A stretch of DNA of 17,979 bases, taken from the NCBI GenBank assembly GCA_017616955.1, contig JAFZXD010000035.1, positions 1-17,979 of the forward strand. Direction: 5' to 3'. The position numbers and the translations under genes are program-made. How positions within the stretch are numbered: position 1 is the first letter of the stretch; every line of letters starts with the position of its first letter. Origin of the DNA: Eubacterium sp. (GTDB taxonomy: Bacteria; Bacillota; Clostridia; Lachnospirales; Lachnospiraceae). Shown piece after piece: positions 7,031 through 14,390 of this stretch. The notes beneath the pieces are model-generated. The model saw only the letters and a list, made by a program, of their open reading frames with translations, was not told the DNA's origin and did no database searches.

Positions 7031-9910
7031 TCATAATAGATATGCAGAAGGAAGCTCCCTGCCCTCCCTTAGAATAATAATCTTCTCAAGAACATTTTCC
7101 ATGTCTGTTCCGTAGAAACGCAGTTTGTTTCTTCCCATTCTGCAATTAATGTAAGCGCTTACATTTCTGGCATGATTTAAAACCCCCTGCATCCAATCTC
7201 CCGTAACACCCGCTTCGTAGTTTTCAGAAACCACGCATTCGTATTTTACTTCCGAGATGTCTTCAGAGTTAACCAGATAAGCTATTTTCATCCTCTTTCC
7301 GAATCTAAATGGATTGGTTGGTTCCAGCTGGAATATAACCTCGCACATTCCTTCGGATTCCATATCAAACTCGTACTCAACGTATGGCGCATTCTCAGGT
7401 GTACTGCAGTTCTCTGTAACAGGAAATACCTTGATGGCATTTTCGTCACGACCAAGTGCATCCAGAACAACAAACTCTTTTCCATCCTGCGAAGGTTTGC
7501 TATCACAGAATTCGTCTGCGTTAATGATCACCATTCCGTCATTTTCATGAAGATGAGTCGACCGATGCACCGAAAGCTGAACCTCTATTGTTCCAAGAGG
7601 GTATCTTATATATACCGTTCCCGAAGTTACCTTGTCTGAATCTTCTTCCTCAGCCAGAAGTTTCTTATCCACCGTGAGTTTTATGTAATGAAGATTATCT
7701 TCGGGTGTCAGTCTTCCGGATTTTCTGTCCGTACGAACCCAATTATAATCCGAACCAACAGAATAATCAACATCAACACTTCCCGTCAGACCCAAAAATA
7801 GCTCTGCTTCTGCATATTCGTCATTTTCCACAAGATATTCGGTAATGACGAGTTTCTTTTTCGTCCAATCCTGACCACTTGTAGCACCTTCGTCTCCGAG
7901 AAGTCCCGCCATGATCTCACCGCGATTAACCGGAAATACCGTAGCAACTACAGGATTAGCACATTCTTCCGAATTCCAATATTTAAATCCAATATGTTCG
8001 GCCAGACCGAAGCCATCCCATTTTCCATCCGCCGCCTTGTGGAATTCATCCATAAGTCTACGGTCTTCATTCATAGCCTCTATAACTTTCTGTCCGAAAT
8101 CATTTGCAGCCGCCATTCCAAGCGATGCAAAATAATGATTATAAGCTGTATATATCCACATCTTTACCAGATTCATTCCGGCAAGCACGTTGTATGATAT
8201 AAGCTCTGTAAATGCATCTTTAAGTTTATCACAGCACTTTGCTTCAAGTTCTTTACAACACTCGATTATAGCTTCCGCCTGCTCGAGTATCTTCTTTGCT
8301 TCATATCTACTGTTGATCTTATATATCTTATCATTCAGATGTTCAGGTCTTCTGTTATGCATTAGTCTAGTATACTTAGTAAACATCTGTGCAAGCTTTT
8401 TCAGATTCGCTTCATCAAAAGCCTCTCCGAATTGCGCCTTTATCCAGCCTTCCATATATTCAGAAGTCTTGTTTACTGTATTTATTCCGTACTTATCATA
8501 GTCATAAGCCAGATCAAGGAAATATGAAAGCGGCATTTCCTGAAGTCCCAGATCACCGACATTTACTATCCAGAGTTTTCTGATTCCGTACTCATACGCC
8601 GTAGTCATCTGTTCCCAAACTTCCGGAAGGTAAGTCGAATTGTTCCACTCATATGAAACCGGATCACCGTGATAATCAAAGTGATAGTACATTCCGAAAC
8701 CACCGGAGTGTTTTCTCATCTTCTCATCCGGAAGACTTCTGACATAACCGTGATTATCATCGCAGAGCATAAGGATTACATTCTCCAGCTCAGGATTATC
8801 CATAAGTCCTTCCACTTCGTCATTTCCATAGTAGAAAGGTTCAACCTCTTTGTAAAGCGCCAGCATTCGAGGTACTTCATTTAGGTTTTCATTTACCTCT
8901 TCTCTTATCAGCTGATTCTGTGTCTTAAGAACATCTCTCAGCAGATCTATGTTGTCCTTCAGAGTTGCATTTTCTCCAAGGATTTTGGAATCACACTCTC
9001 CTCGCATTCCAACTGTTATGACATTTTCCAGATGACCGTTTCTCTTCAGACCGTCTCGCCAGAATCTTGTTATTCCTTCACGGTTACTCCTGAAGTCCCA
9101 GGCATCTCCGTATATTGATTCAGGTCCGCGAACGTATCTGTATTCTTCACCGTGTCTGAGGCAAGGCTCATGATGAGAAAGTCCCATTACGACTCCAAGC
9201 TCATCCGCGAGTTCAGCACTTGCAAGTCCCGGTCCGTCCATAGCAAATCTTCCTGTCCACATAGCCGGCCAGAGATAATTGCCCTTCATACGAAGCAGAA
9301 GCTCAAACACTCCTTTGTACATCTCGCAGTTTATTCCTCCGAAATGTTTCATACACCAGTTACCAAATGCAGGCCACTCATCATTGATGAAGAATCCTCT
9401 GTATTCAACAGATGGTTCTTTTGAGATAAATGTATCTTCCGCCGATAGTTCCAGCTGTTCTTTTTCAGCCGGTATGACATTGGACCAGTTTACAAGCGGC
9501 GAAACACCGAGAAGTTCTGAAAGGTGGAACAATCCATAGATTGTTCCCCTTTTATCACTACCCGCTATTATAAGCATTTCTCTCGTTCCTTCTGTGACAG
9601 GATAGAAGCCGTATACTTCTCTTTTTCCTGTTACCGAGCTAAGATCAATAGTTCCTTTTTTGCTCAGTTCATCTATCAGAGCACTCTGCCCTGATATTCC
9701 AAAGATAACATATACCGGTTCGCTATCCACTGCCTTGTCTGCACTCTGCGACGTAAAATCCGACGCAGAGATCATTTCAGGCTCGAATCCCAAAACCGAA
9801 CTTATGTCATCTCGTACAAGATCAGCTATCTTCAGAAGTCCCGATAAGGTATCTTCTTCATAGACAAAGCTGCTTCCTTTGTGTTTAGACAATAATATTC
9901 TGTTGTCCAT
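7031..9910 (-). CDS. GH115 xylan alpha-1,2-glucuronidase
   Basis: A 959-residue glycoside hydrolase of family 115, which removes glucuronic acid or 4-O-methylglucuronic acid from xylan and xylooligosaccharides. The N-terminal domain (about 1-165) includes AGSDKRGTIYGLFHLSE (116-132). The TIM-barrel begins at EYRGFFINDEWP (169-180) and carries the family block FELLLRMKGNYLWPAMW (202-218), then GVVMGLSHHEPCLRHGEE. The C-terminal several hundred residues are beta-rich and look like the accessory domains of the family. No signal peptide is seen, pointing to cytoplasmic action on imported oligosaccharides. It lies 15 bases after GH43 and 16 before uxuA, and its product is the substrate for the hexuronate steps. 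Start ATG 9910 has an AAGGGGGG site. A perfect cre-like palindrome lies within its 3' coding end. Catalytic residues were not assigned. Confidence 0.93.
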   Translation of the reverse strand: MDNRILLSKHKGSSFVYEEDTLSGLLKIADLVRDDISSVLGFEPEMISASDFTSQSADKAVDSEPVYVIFGISGQSALIDELSKKGTIDLSSVTGKREVYGFYPVTEGTREMLIIAGSDKRGTIYGLFHLSELLGVSPLVNWSNVIPAEKEQLELSAEDTFISKEPSVEYRGFFINDEWPAFGNWCMKHFGGINCEMYKGVFELLLRMKGNYLWPAMWTGRFAMDGPGLASAELADELGVVMGLSHHEPCLRHGEEYRYVRGPESIYGDAWDFRSNREGITRFWRDGLKRNGHLENVITVGMRGECDSKILGENATLKDNIDLLRDVLKTQNQLIREEVNENLNEVPRMLALYKEVEPFYYGNDEVEGLMDNPELENVILMLCDDNHGYVRSLPDEKMRKHSGGFGMYYHFDYHGDPVSYEWNNSTYLPEVWEQMTTAYEYGIRKLWIVNVGDLGLQEMPLSYFLDLAYDYDKYGINTVNKTSEYMEGWIKAQFGEAFDEANLKKLAQMFTKYTRLMHNRRPEHLNDKIYKINSRYEAKKILEQAEAIIECCKELEAKCCDKLKDAFTELISYNVLAGMNLVKMWIYTAYNHYFASLGMAAANDFGQKVIEAMNEDRRLMDEFHKAADGKWDGFGLAEHIGFKYWNSEECANPVVATVFPVNRGEIMAGLLGDEGATSGQDWTKKKLVITEYLVENDEYAEAELFLGLTGSVDVDYSVGSDYNWVRTDRKSGRLTPEDNLHYIKLTVDKKLLAEEEDSDKVTSGTVYIRYPLGTIEVQLSVHRSTHLHENDGMVIINADEFCDSKPSQDGKEFVVLDALGRDENAIKVFPVTENCSTPENAPYVEYEFDMESEGMCEVIFQLEPTNPFRFGKRMKIAYLVNSEDISEVKYECVVSENYEAGVTGDWMQGVLNHARNVSAYINCRMGRNKLRFYGTDMENVLEKIIILREGRELPSAYLL
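7148..7165. promoter_or_regulatory. Perfect 18-bp palindrome matching the CcpA cre consensus
   Basis: AATGTAAGCGCTTACATT is its own reverse complement over 18 bases. Its inner 14 bases, TGTAAGCGCTTACA (7150-7163), fit the catabolite-responsive element consensus TGWAANCGNTNWCA at every position. It lies inside the GH115 coding sequence (codons for Asn-Val-Ser-Ala-Tyr-Ile), 134 bases before the uxuA start. CcpA or another LacI-family regulator bound here could block elongation into uxuA-uxuB-esterase. The match is seen; binding is inference. CcpA is not encoded in the window. Confidence 0.6.
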
Positions 9911-9925
9911 ATAACCCCCCTTGTA

Positions 9926-11323
9926 TTAAATTAGTTCAAAACTCAGAAGCTGGAGGCCTCCGTGTCCTTTAAATGTTATATAAAATGGATACACGCCATC
10001 AGCAAGTTTGATGTCGGATACAAGACCGGTCCACACATTTCTGTTATCCACATCCATCTTTGCTATAACTTCTCCATCTATAGACGTTCTTACTTCAAAT
10101 ACTCCGTCTCCGTAACCTCTGACTTTAAGACATATCTTTGTGATACCCTTACAGTCATAATACTTGAAGCCGATAGTAGCATTATTATCTATTCCGGCGA
10201 TAAATGCTTCCGGTTTATCCATATCCTCGTCACGTCTCTCAGTGATTTTAGGAACTCCCGGCGCACCTACATACAGATTATCTACATCAGTGAACAGGTT
10301 ACATGCTGTATAAGCCATGTGCTCCCCCTTACCTGTAAGAGGTCCGTCATTCAGACCACAAGAAGTAATCTCTACCTGAGGAATCGAACCATCCTCAAGG
10401 AACTCAATCTTCTCTGCGCATCCCTGACGACTGTACCAGGTTCCATTGGTATGACGATGATAGAATATGTACCACTGACCTTCTATCTCAACTATACTTC
10501 CATGATTGTTTGCGCCATACATAGAAGGCTTATTCGCAGGTTTATATGTATCTATTCCGATATCGGCATTACTTACTATAACTCCTCCATATGTAAAAGG
10601 ACCTCTCGGATCATCAGCCGTAGCATAGCACAGCTCATGCATAACGATAGATGAGTAGATAAAATAATACTTATCTCCTCTTTTTCTGATTGAAGAAGCT
10701 TCAAAAAACTCATGATCGACAAATGTTCCTCTGTCCTTATTCTCAACACCAGGAACAACAAATATAGGTTCTTCCTCGATAGTGAGCATATCCTCTCCGA
10801 GAACTGTAAGCATAGAACCTGTTCTTGACTTATCTCCTCTCGCACAGAATCCTGTATAGAGATATGTCTTTCCATCCTCTGTAAGAACTCCCGGATCAAA
10901 CTGAGGTTCGTCCCCCGGTCTTTCTCCAAGTCTTGTTCCATCCTTGTAATGTACAAATCCCAGGAACTCATACTTACCTGCAGGTGTATCACAAACTGCA
11001 ACAGAAACAACACTTATCTTATCAAGAACATAATAGAGATAATATCTTCCGTCAGGTCCCACAGTTACGTCCGGAGCATAGAGACACATCGTTCCATCCG
11101 GATTCTCCGGATCATCGGTCTTTTTGTAAATGACACCTTCATATCTCCAATTACCGAGATCATTTACAGGAGCAGAATAGCAGACATAATCTCCAAGACA
11201 GAATACCTGTCCGTCAAATATGTCATGAGAACCATATACATATATTCTATCTCCAAACACGTAAGGTTCACCATCCGGAATGTACTCCCATGAAGGAAGA
11301 TACGGATTAATTGCTTCTTTCAT
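9926..11323 (-). CDS. GH43 beta-xylosidase/alpha-L-arabinofuranosidase-type glycosidase
   Basis: A 465-residue family 43 glycoside hydrolase. The five-bladed propeller spans about residues 6-330. Likely catalytic residues are the general base Asp17 (YIPDGEPYV), the pKa-modulating Asp143 (PQFDPGVLTEDGKTYLY) and the general acid Glu208 (EFFEASSIRKRGDKYYF). LYAPDV (81-86) replaces the usual WAPDV block, and NNHGSI (272-277) fits the conserved active-site histidine. Residues about 335-465 form a beta-rich tail resembling a CBM6-type module. No signal peptide is seen, so it is probably cytoplasmic. It would release xylose or arabinose from oligosaccharides; the sequence does not settle which. It appears to be the first gene of the xylan operon, 15 bases ahead of GH115. 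Start ATG 11323 has an AAGGA site. No convincing sigma-A promoter was found upstream. Confidence 0.9.
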   Translation of the reverse strand: MKEAINPYLPSWEYIPDGEPYVFGDRIYVYGSHDIFDGQVFCLGDYVCYSAPVNDLGNWRYEGVIYKKTDDPENPDGTMCLYAPDVTVGPDGRYYLYYVLDKISVVSVAVCDTPAGKYEFLGFVHYKDGTRLGERPGDEPQFDPGVLTEDGKTYLYTGFCARGDKSRTGSMLTVLGEDMLTIEEEPIFVVPGVENKDRGTFVDHEFFEASSIRKRGDKYYFIYSSIVMHELCYATADDPRGPFTYGGVIVSNADIGIDTYKPANKPSMYGANNHGSIVEIEGQWYIFYHRHTNGTWYSRQGCAEKIEFLEDGSIPQVEITSCGLNDGPLTGKGEHMAYTACNLFTDVDNLYVGAPGVPKITERRDEDMDKPEAFIAGIDNNATIGFKYYDCKGITKICLKVRGYGDGVFEVRTSIDGEVIAKMDVDNRNVWTGLVSDIKLADGVYPFYITFKGHGGLQLLSFELI

Positions 11324-11357
11324 AATTTATCCTTTCTTTTAATCTTTATATTTTGAG

Positions 11358-11392
11358 GTAACCTTTCAGCCGGTATTTTGCGACAAGGTTAC
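11358..11392. promoter_or_regulatory. Spaced perfect inverted repeat upstream of the xylan operon (possible operator)
   Basis: GTAACCTT (11358-11365) and AAGGTTAC (11385-11392) form a perfect 8-bp inverted repeat with a 19-base spacer. It sits 34 bases ahead of the GH43 start codon and overlaps the stop codon of the upstream membrane-protein gene. The T-run next to it is on the plus-strand side, where no gene needs a terminator; on the transcribed strand the hairpin is followed by CTCAAAATA. An operator or a leader RNA hairpin is therefore more likely than an intrinsic terminator. Confidence 0.4.
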
Positions 11393-12060
11393 TTTTTATT
11401 TAAAATGTACTTTAAAACATCAATTCCCGCATCATAATCATCTATCAGTCCCGTTAGGACAAAGTAAACTTTATCACTCGAAGTCATATATTCTCTTGAA
11501 AATGCCGTATCGGTTATATCTATCGCAGCTGCTATTATTTTTCCACCTTCACCCGACTCTGCATAGATCATCTTGGATGACAGTTTTCCCTTCATTTCTT
11601 TATCCAGGACTTCATTCATATCTGCAGCACATTCCGACCTAGCTATATATTCCATTCCTGCTTTATCGGTTATCAGATAATTGTACTGTCCCGCCGCAAG
11701 CTCCGCCTGGAATACGGTATAAGACTGCGGTTGGGATTTATCAAGCAAAATATATGAAGCAAACTCTATCTTATCTTTTTTATCATCCAGACCAAGAGAC
11801 TTCATATAATCCTCTCTGAGAAATGTTGACCCCTCTGAAGAGATATGGATATTCAACACTCCTCCGGTAACAACAGGAGCCTTCATACTTTTTCCCATAT
11901 CTATCAGGAACCACACAAGAAAAGCGAGTATCACGAGCACCGCTATACAAGCCTTAAGATAATACTCCTTGAAGTAAGCAAGTTTTTCGCTCTTGTTCAT
12001 CTCTCCAAATTTTTCTTTTTCTGTTTCTATATATTCTTTAAATGTCATTCCATGAATCAC
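11389..12060 (-). CDS. Single-pass membrane protein of unknown function
   Basis: I do not recognise this 223-residue protein. It has a charged N-terminal region (1-35, rich in Lys and Glu), one hydrophobic segment at about 37-54 (CIAVLVILAFLVWFLIDMG), and a mixed alpha/beta remainder of about 165 residues that should lie outside the membrane. There is no lipobox or cell-wall sorting signal. Two starts are possible: GTG at 12060, with GGTGA 6 bases upstream, or the in-frame ATG at 12048; GTG is used here. It follows the strong terminator at 12091-12147, so it should have its own promoter or rely on read-through, and no clear -35/-10 pair is seen. It precedes the GH43 gene by 65 bases. Nothing visible links it to sugar metabolism. 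Confidence 0.8.
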   Translation of the reverse strand: MIHGMTFKEYIETEKEKFGEMNKSEKLAYFKEYYLKACIAVLVILAFLVWFLIDMGKSMKAPVVTGGVLNIHISSEGSTFLREDYMKSLGLDDKKDKIEFASYILLDKSQPQSYTVFQAELAAGQYNYLITDKAGMEYIARSECAADMNEVLDKEMKGKLSSKMIYAESGEGGKIIAAAIDITDTAFSREYMTSSDKVYFVLTGLIDDYDAGIDVLKYILNKK

Positions 12061-12090
12061 TCTGATTCACCATCCTATTAGTCTATTATT

Positions 12091-12147
12091 AAAAAACCGG
12101 TCACAAACAGAAGTATCAATGATGCTCCTGCTATAATGACCGGTTTT
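12091..12147 (-). terminator. Intrinsic terminator of the thioesterase transcription unit
   Basis: On the minus strand AAAACCGGTCA (12137-12147) pairs perfectly over 11 bp with TGACCGGTTTT (12093-12103), followed by further T residues and AATAATAG. It begins 10 bases after the thioesterase stop codon. The unusual feature is the 33-base loop. It marks the end of the glycosyltransferase / coiled-coil / thioesterase unit. Confidence 0.75.
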
Positions 12148-12157
12148 GAACGATCGA

Positions 12158-12577
12158 CTATCTTACGATAGCTTGCATTTTTTCATACAGATCAGGAAAC
12201 TTCTTTTTCATATTCATTGGTTTAAAATCACTGTCAACGAACGCATGAGATGTCTCGGCCCTATGAATCAGTTCATCCGTTCCGGATCTGAATATCTCAT
12301 ATTCAAGTGTAAATCTTACCGGAGTAAGTTTTACGATTCTAGGAACTATCTCTATAACATCCCCGTATGTTATAGACTTGATATAATAATCATGCAGTTC
12401 AAGAACCGGAATAATGATTCCGAGCCTCTCCATTTTGTCGTATGACAGACCAACCTGATCCATCAGATTGAGTCTGGCCTCTTCCAGATATCTAGCATAG
12501 TTGGAATGATGCACTACATGCATCTGGTCAGTCTCATAATAATTTATAACTCTTATATAAGATTCTATATTACTCAT
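12158..12577 (-). CDS. YbgC/FadM-type acyl-CoA thioesterase (hotdog fold)
   Basis: A 139-residue single hotdog-fold protein of the 4-hydroxybenzoyl-CoA thioesterase type. The signature YETDQMHVVHHSNYARYLEEAR region (14-35) holds the presumed catalytic Asp17 and the His23-His24 pair, followed by the typical GLSYDKMERLGIIIPV helix and strand. It should hydrolyse acyl-CoA or related thioesters in the cytoplasm; the chain-length preference cannot be read from sequence. Its ATG overlaps the stop of the upstream coiled-coil gene in ATGAGTAA (8 bases), which indicates translational coupling. A strong terminator follows immediately. Confidence 0.9.
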   Translation of the reverse strand: MSNIESYIRVINYYETDQMHVVHHSNYARYLEEARLNLMDQVGLSYDKMERLGIIIPVLELHDYYIKSITYGDVIEIVPRIVKLTPVRFTLEYEIFRSGTDELIHRAETSHAFVDSDFKPMNMKKKFPDLYEKMQAIVR

Positions 12578-13403
12578 CTTTCTTTTCTCTTTTATCTTCT
12601 TTCTTATCGGACACTTCAGCGGATCTATCCATCACATCTATATCCATTCTACTTTTAACCTGTTCTATCTTTTTGGCTGTTCTGTCCGGACTTATAGGTG
12701 GTCGTGCAGATTCAACCTTCAGATCTGCTTCACCGTTTTCATTAAGAGTAAGACGAAGCTGATCTTTTTCTTCTTTTTCACGTGCCATAGCTTTTACTCG
12801 TTCATTGTAAAGCTCTACCGAAAGAAGATCACTGAGTTCAAGTATCTGCGCATATCTGTCATTTGCCTTAAGGCCGTTAAGACTGCTCATAAGTTCGGAT
12901 TTATTCTCAGATATATCTTCTATCTTCTGGCGAAGTGTACTTCTCATCCTTGCGTATTCCTGTTCTATCTTTTCATAGGAATCAGCAACAAGATGATCAA
13001 CCTCGGTAAGCATCTCATCAGTATAGATAAGAGATGCAGCATATATATCGGATGCTGTTCTGAGAGTTTTCTTCTCATCATCACTAAGGTCTGCCGCCCT
13101 GAATGCAGGAGGTTCATTCTTCTTTCTCTTTGTTACTCTGATTCGGCTGGCTGTTTTTTCTGCCTGATACAGTATCTCTTCAGCTTCCTGTTTTGCTTCG
13201 TTTATTATTCTTGCTCTCTTGTCATTCACTTCTCTGCAAGCATTAATCTCAGTGAGAACTACTTCGGAAACATTATCCAGAAGTCTTAAAAGTTCTTCTC
13301 TGTCGAGCACAGCTTTATCCTGATTAAATGCAGCCGAAGGCGCATCCTTTATCCTGGTCTTGATACCATCCAGCAGAAGTTCTGCTCTGCCTTTCTTATC
13401 CAT
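12570..13403 (-). CDS. Coiled-coil protein, 'ATPase / V-ATPase subunit H-like' family, function unknown
   Basis: A soluble, highly charged protein of 277 residues. Residues about 30-115 and 130-235 are strongly helical and coiled-coil in character (for example ARIINEAKQEAEEILYQAEK and YEKIEQEYARMRSTLRQKIE), and the C-terminal 60 residues are a Lys/Asp/Glu-rich, probably disordered tail ending DKREKKDE. The layout recalls Lachnospiraceae proteins annotated as ATPase or V-type ATPase subunit H-like, some of which resemble DivIVA-like scaffold proteins; no nucleotide-binding motif is visible, so the ATPase label is not supported. The start at ATG 13403 is preferred over an in-frame start at 13460 because AAGGAGA (13412-13418) is 8 bases upstream and the longer version would overlap the glycosyltransferase. 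A role near the envelope or division is only suggested by its position. Confidence 0.85.
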   Translation of the reverse strand: MDKKGRAELLLDGIKTRIKDAPSAAFNQDKAVLDREELLRLLDNVSEVVLTEINACREVNDKRARIINEAKQEAEEILYQAEKTASRIRVTKRKKNEPPAFRAADLSDDEKKTLRTASDIYAASLIYTDEMLTEVDHLVADSYEKIEQEYARMRSTLRQKIEDISENKSELMSSLNGLKANDRYAQILELSDLLSVELYNERVKAMAREKEEKDQLRLTLNENGEADLKVESARPPISPDRTAKKIEQVKSRMDIDVMDRSAEVSDKKEDKREKKDE

Positions 13404-13416
13404 ATTGTTAGTCTCC

Positions 13417-14190
13417 TTACTTCGGTTGATTTCTGTTTGTTCCTCTGTATGTTCCGGCATATTTCTTTATTCCGGCCATAGTGTATGAAACCATCTTTCG
13501 TATACTTTCTTTGGTTCCGATTCCCACATACTTATAATCCTGATAAGTCATATAAGCGGATCTTATCTTATTGCCCGATCTGCTTCCCGGACTAAGGCGA
13601 TATCTTATAAGTGGGCGATTGATACCCACAGCAACTCCACCCGCTTTCAGTATTGTAAGCCAAACCGCATAATCCTCATGAAGATTACCTTCAGGGAAAG
13701 GATATCGATCAGCCAGTTCTTTTTTCATAAGTACCGATGAGCAGTTAATCTGGTTGCTTTTCAGAAGATCGTCATATCTTACAATCTTATCGCAACCTAC
13801 ATATTTACCTGTATCGGTTCCGGAAGCATTTATCAAACGACGTCCCGTGAAACATATCTTAGGCTGCTGGCCATCCACTTTGAAGAAGTTAATAACCTTC
13901 ATCTGTTTAGCGAGCTTATCTTTTTCCCATATATCATCCGAATCGAGAAATGCAACAAACTCGCCGTTTGCAGCCTTTACTCCTTCATTTCGGGCGCCGG
14001 CAGCTCCCTTTGATTTTTCGAATCTTATAACCCTTAAACGTTCATCTCGTATCTCAGGTTTAAATGCCTTATAGCTTCCGTCATCTATCAATATTACTTC
14101 AATATTTTTATAAGTCTGTTCAAGAGCCGATCTGATCGACTCATTTACTGTTTTTTCATTATTATGATACGGCACGATAACACTTATCAT
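13417..14190 (-). CDS. Family 2 glycosyltransferase
   Basis: A 257-residue GT-A fold glycosyltransferase. The N-terminus MISVIVPYHNNEKTV is typical of GT2. DDGS (36-39) and the metal/nucleotide-binding DSDD (83-86, in FVAFLDSDDIW) are present, and HEDYAVW (171-177) carries the later acidic pair that usually includes the catalytic base. There is no membrane segment. It probably adds a sugar to an envelope polysaccharide or lipid acceptor; donor and acceptor cannot be read. It heads the three-gene unit. Start ATG 14190 follows AGAGGAAAA. Its stop overlaps the Shine-Dalgarno site of the next gene, indicating coupling. Confidence 0.9.
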   Translation of the reverse strand: MISVIVPYHNNEKTVNESIRSALEQTYKNIEVILIDDGSYKAFKPEIRDERLRVIRFEKSKGAAGARNEGVKAANGEFVAFLDSDDIWEKDKLAKQMKVINFFKVDGQQPKICFTGRRLINASGTDTGKYVGCDKIVRYDDLLKSNQINCSSVLMKKELADRYPFPEGNLHEDYAVWLTILKAGGVAVGINRPLIRYRLSPGSRSGNKIRSAYMTYQDYKYVGIGTKESIRKMVSYTMAGIKKYAGTYRGTNRNQPK

Positions 14191-14255
14191 AGTTTTCCTC
14201 TTGTCACTTTTTTAGCGTTCTACTGCCACTCCACTCTTTTTGCATAGCTTTTGGT

Positions 14256-14264
14256 AGTATACCA
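14256..14264 (-). promoter_or_regulatory. Candidate extended -10 promoter for the glycosyltransferase unit
   Basis: The minus strand reads TGGTATACT, an extended -10 (TG-N-TATACT) about 66 bases before the glycosyltransferase start codon. No good -35 box lies at the standard distance; a TTGACT upstream is about 22 bases away, too far. The call rests on the extended -10 and its position behind the ftsZ terminator. Confidence 0.45.
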
Positions 14265-14290
14265 CTTTTTCGAATACATTTCCAGTCAAC

Positions 14291-14316
14291 TGTGAATGTA
14301 AACATAGCTATTCACA
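14291..14316. repeat. Inverted repeat TGTGAAT-N12-ATTCACA
   Basis: Perfect 7-bp arms (14291-14297 and 14310-14316) are separated by 12 bases, between the ftsZ terminator and the candidate glycosyltransferase promoter. It has no T-tract, so it is not a terminator. It lies just upstream of the promoter and could be an operator. The other bases of the 200-base gap 14191-14390 hold that promoter, the leader and the ftsZ terminator, and no gene. Confidence 0.3.
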
Positions 14317-14324
14317 ATTATTTT

Positions 14325-14360
14325 GTAAAAAACAAAAGTGGGACGAGACTCGCCCCACTT
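14325..14360 (-). terminator. Intrinsic terminator of ftsZ
   Basis: On the minus strand AAGTGGGGCGAG is followed by CTCGTCCCACTT (14336-14360): a GC-rich stem of up to 12 bp with one G-U pair. The T-rich tail TTGTTTTTTAC follows at 14325-14335. It lies 30 bases after the ftsZ stop codon and closes the division-gene transcript. Confidence 0.85.
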
Positions 14361-14390
14361 CGAAATATAATATCACATTCAAATAATGTA

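Noticed and set aside
9962..10654. 230-codon open frame on the plus strand
   Set aside because: Antisense shadow of the GH43 gene, rich in Ile, Ser, Tyr and Arg with no motif.
11358..11400. Intrinsic terminator after the membrane-protein gene
   Set aside because: The T-tract is on the plus-strand side of the hairpin; on the transcribed minus strand no T-run follows the stem.
13404..13460. 19-residue N-terminal extension of the coiled-coil protein
   Set aside because: It would overlap the glycosyltransferase coding region and ignore a near-perfect ribosome binding site before ATG 13403.
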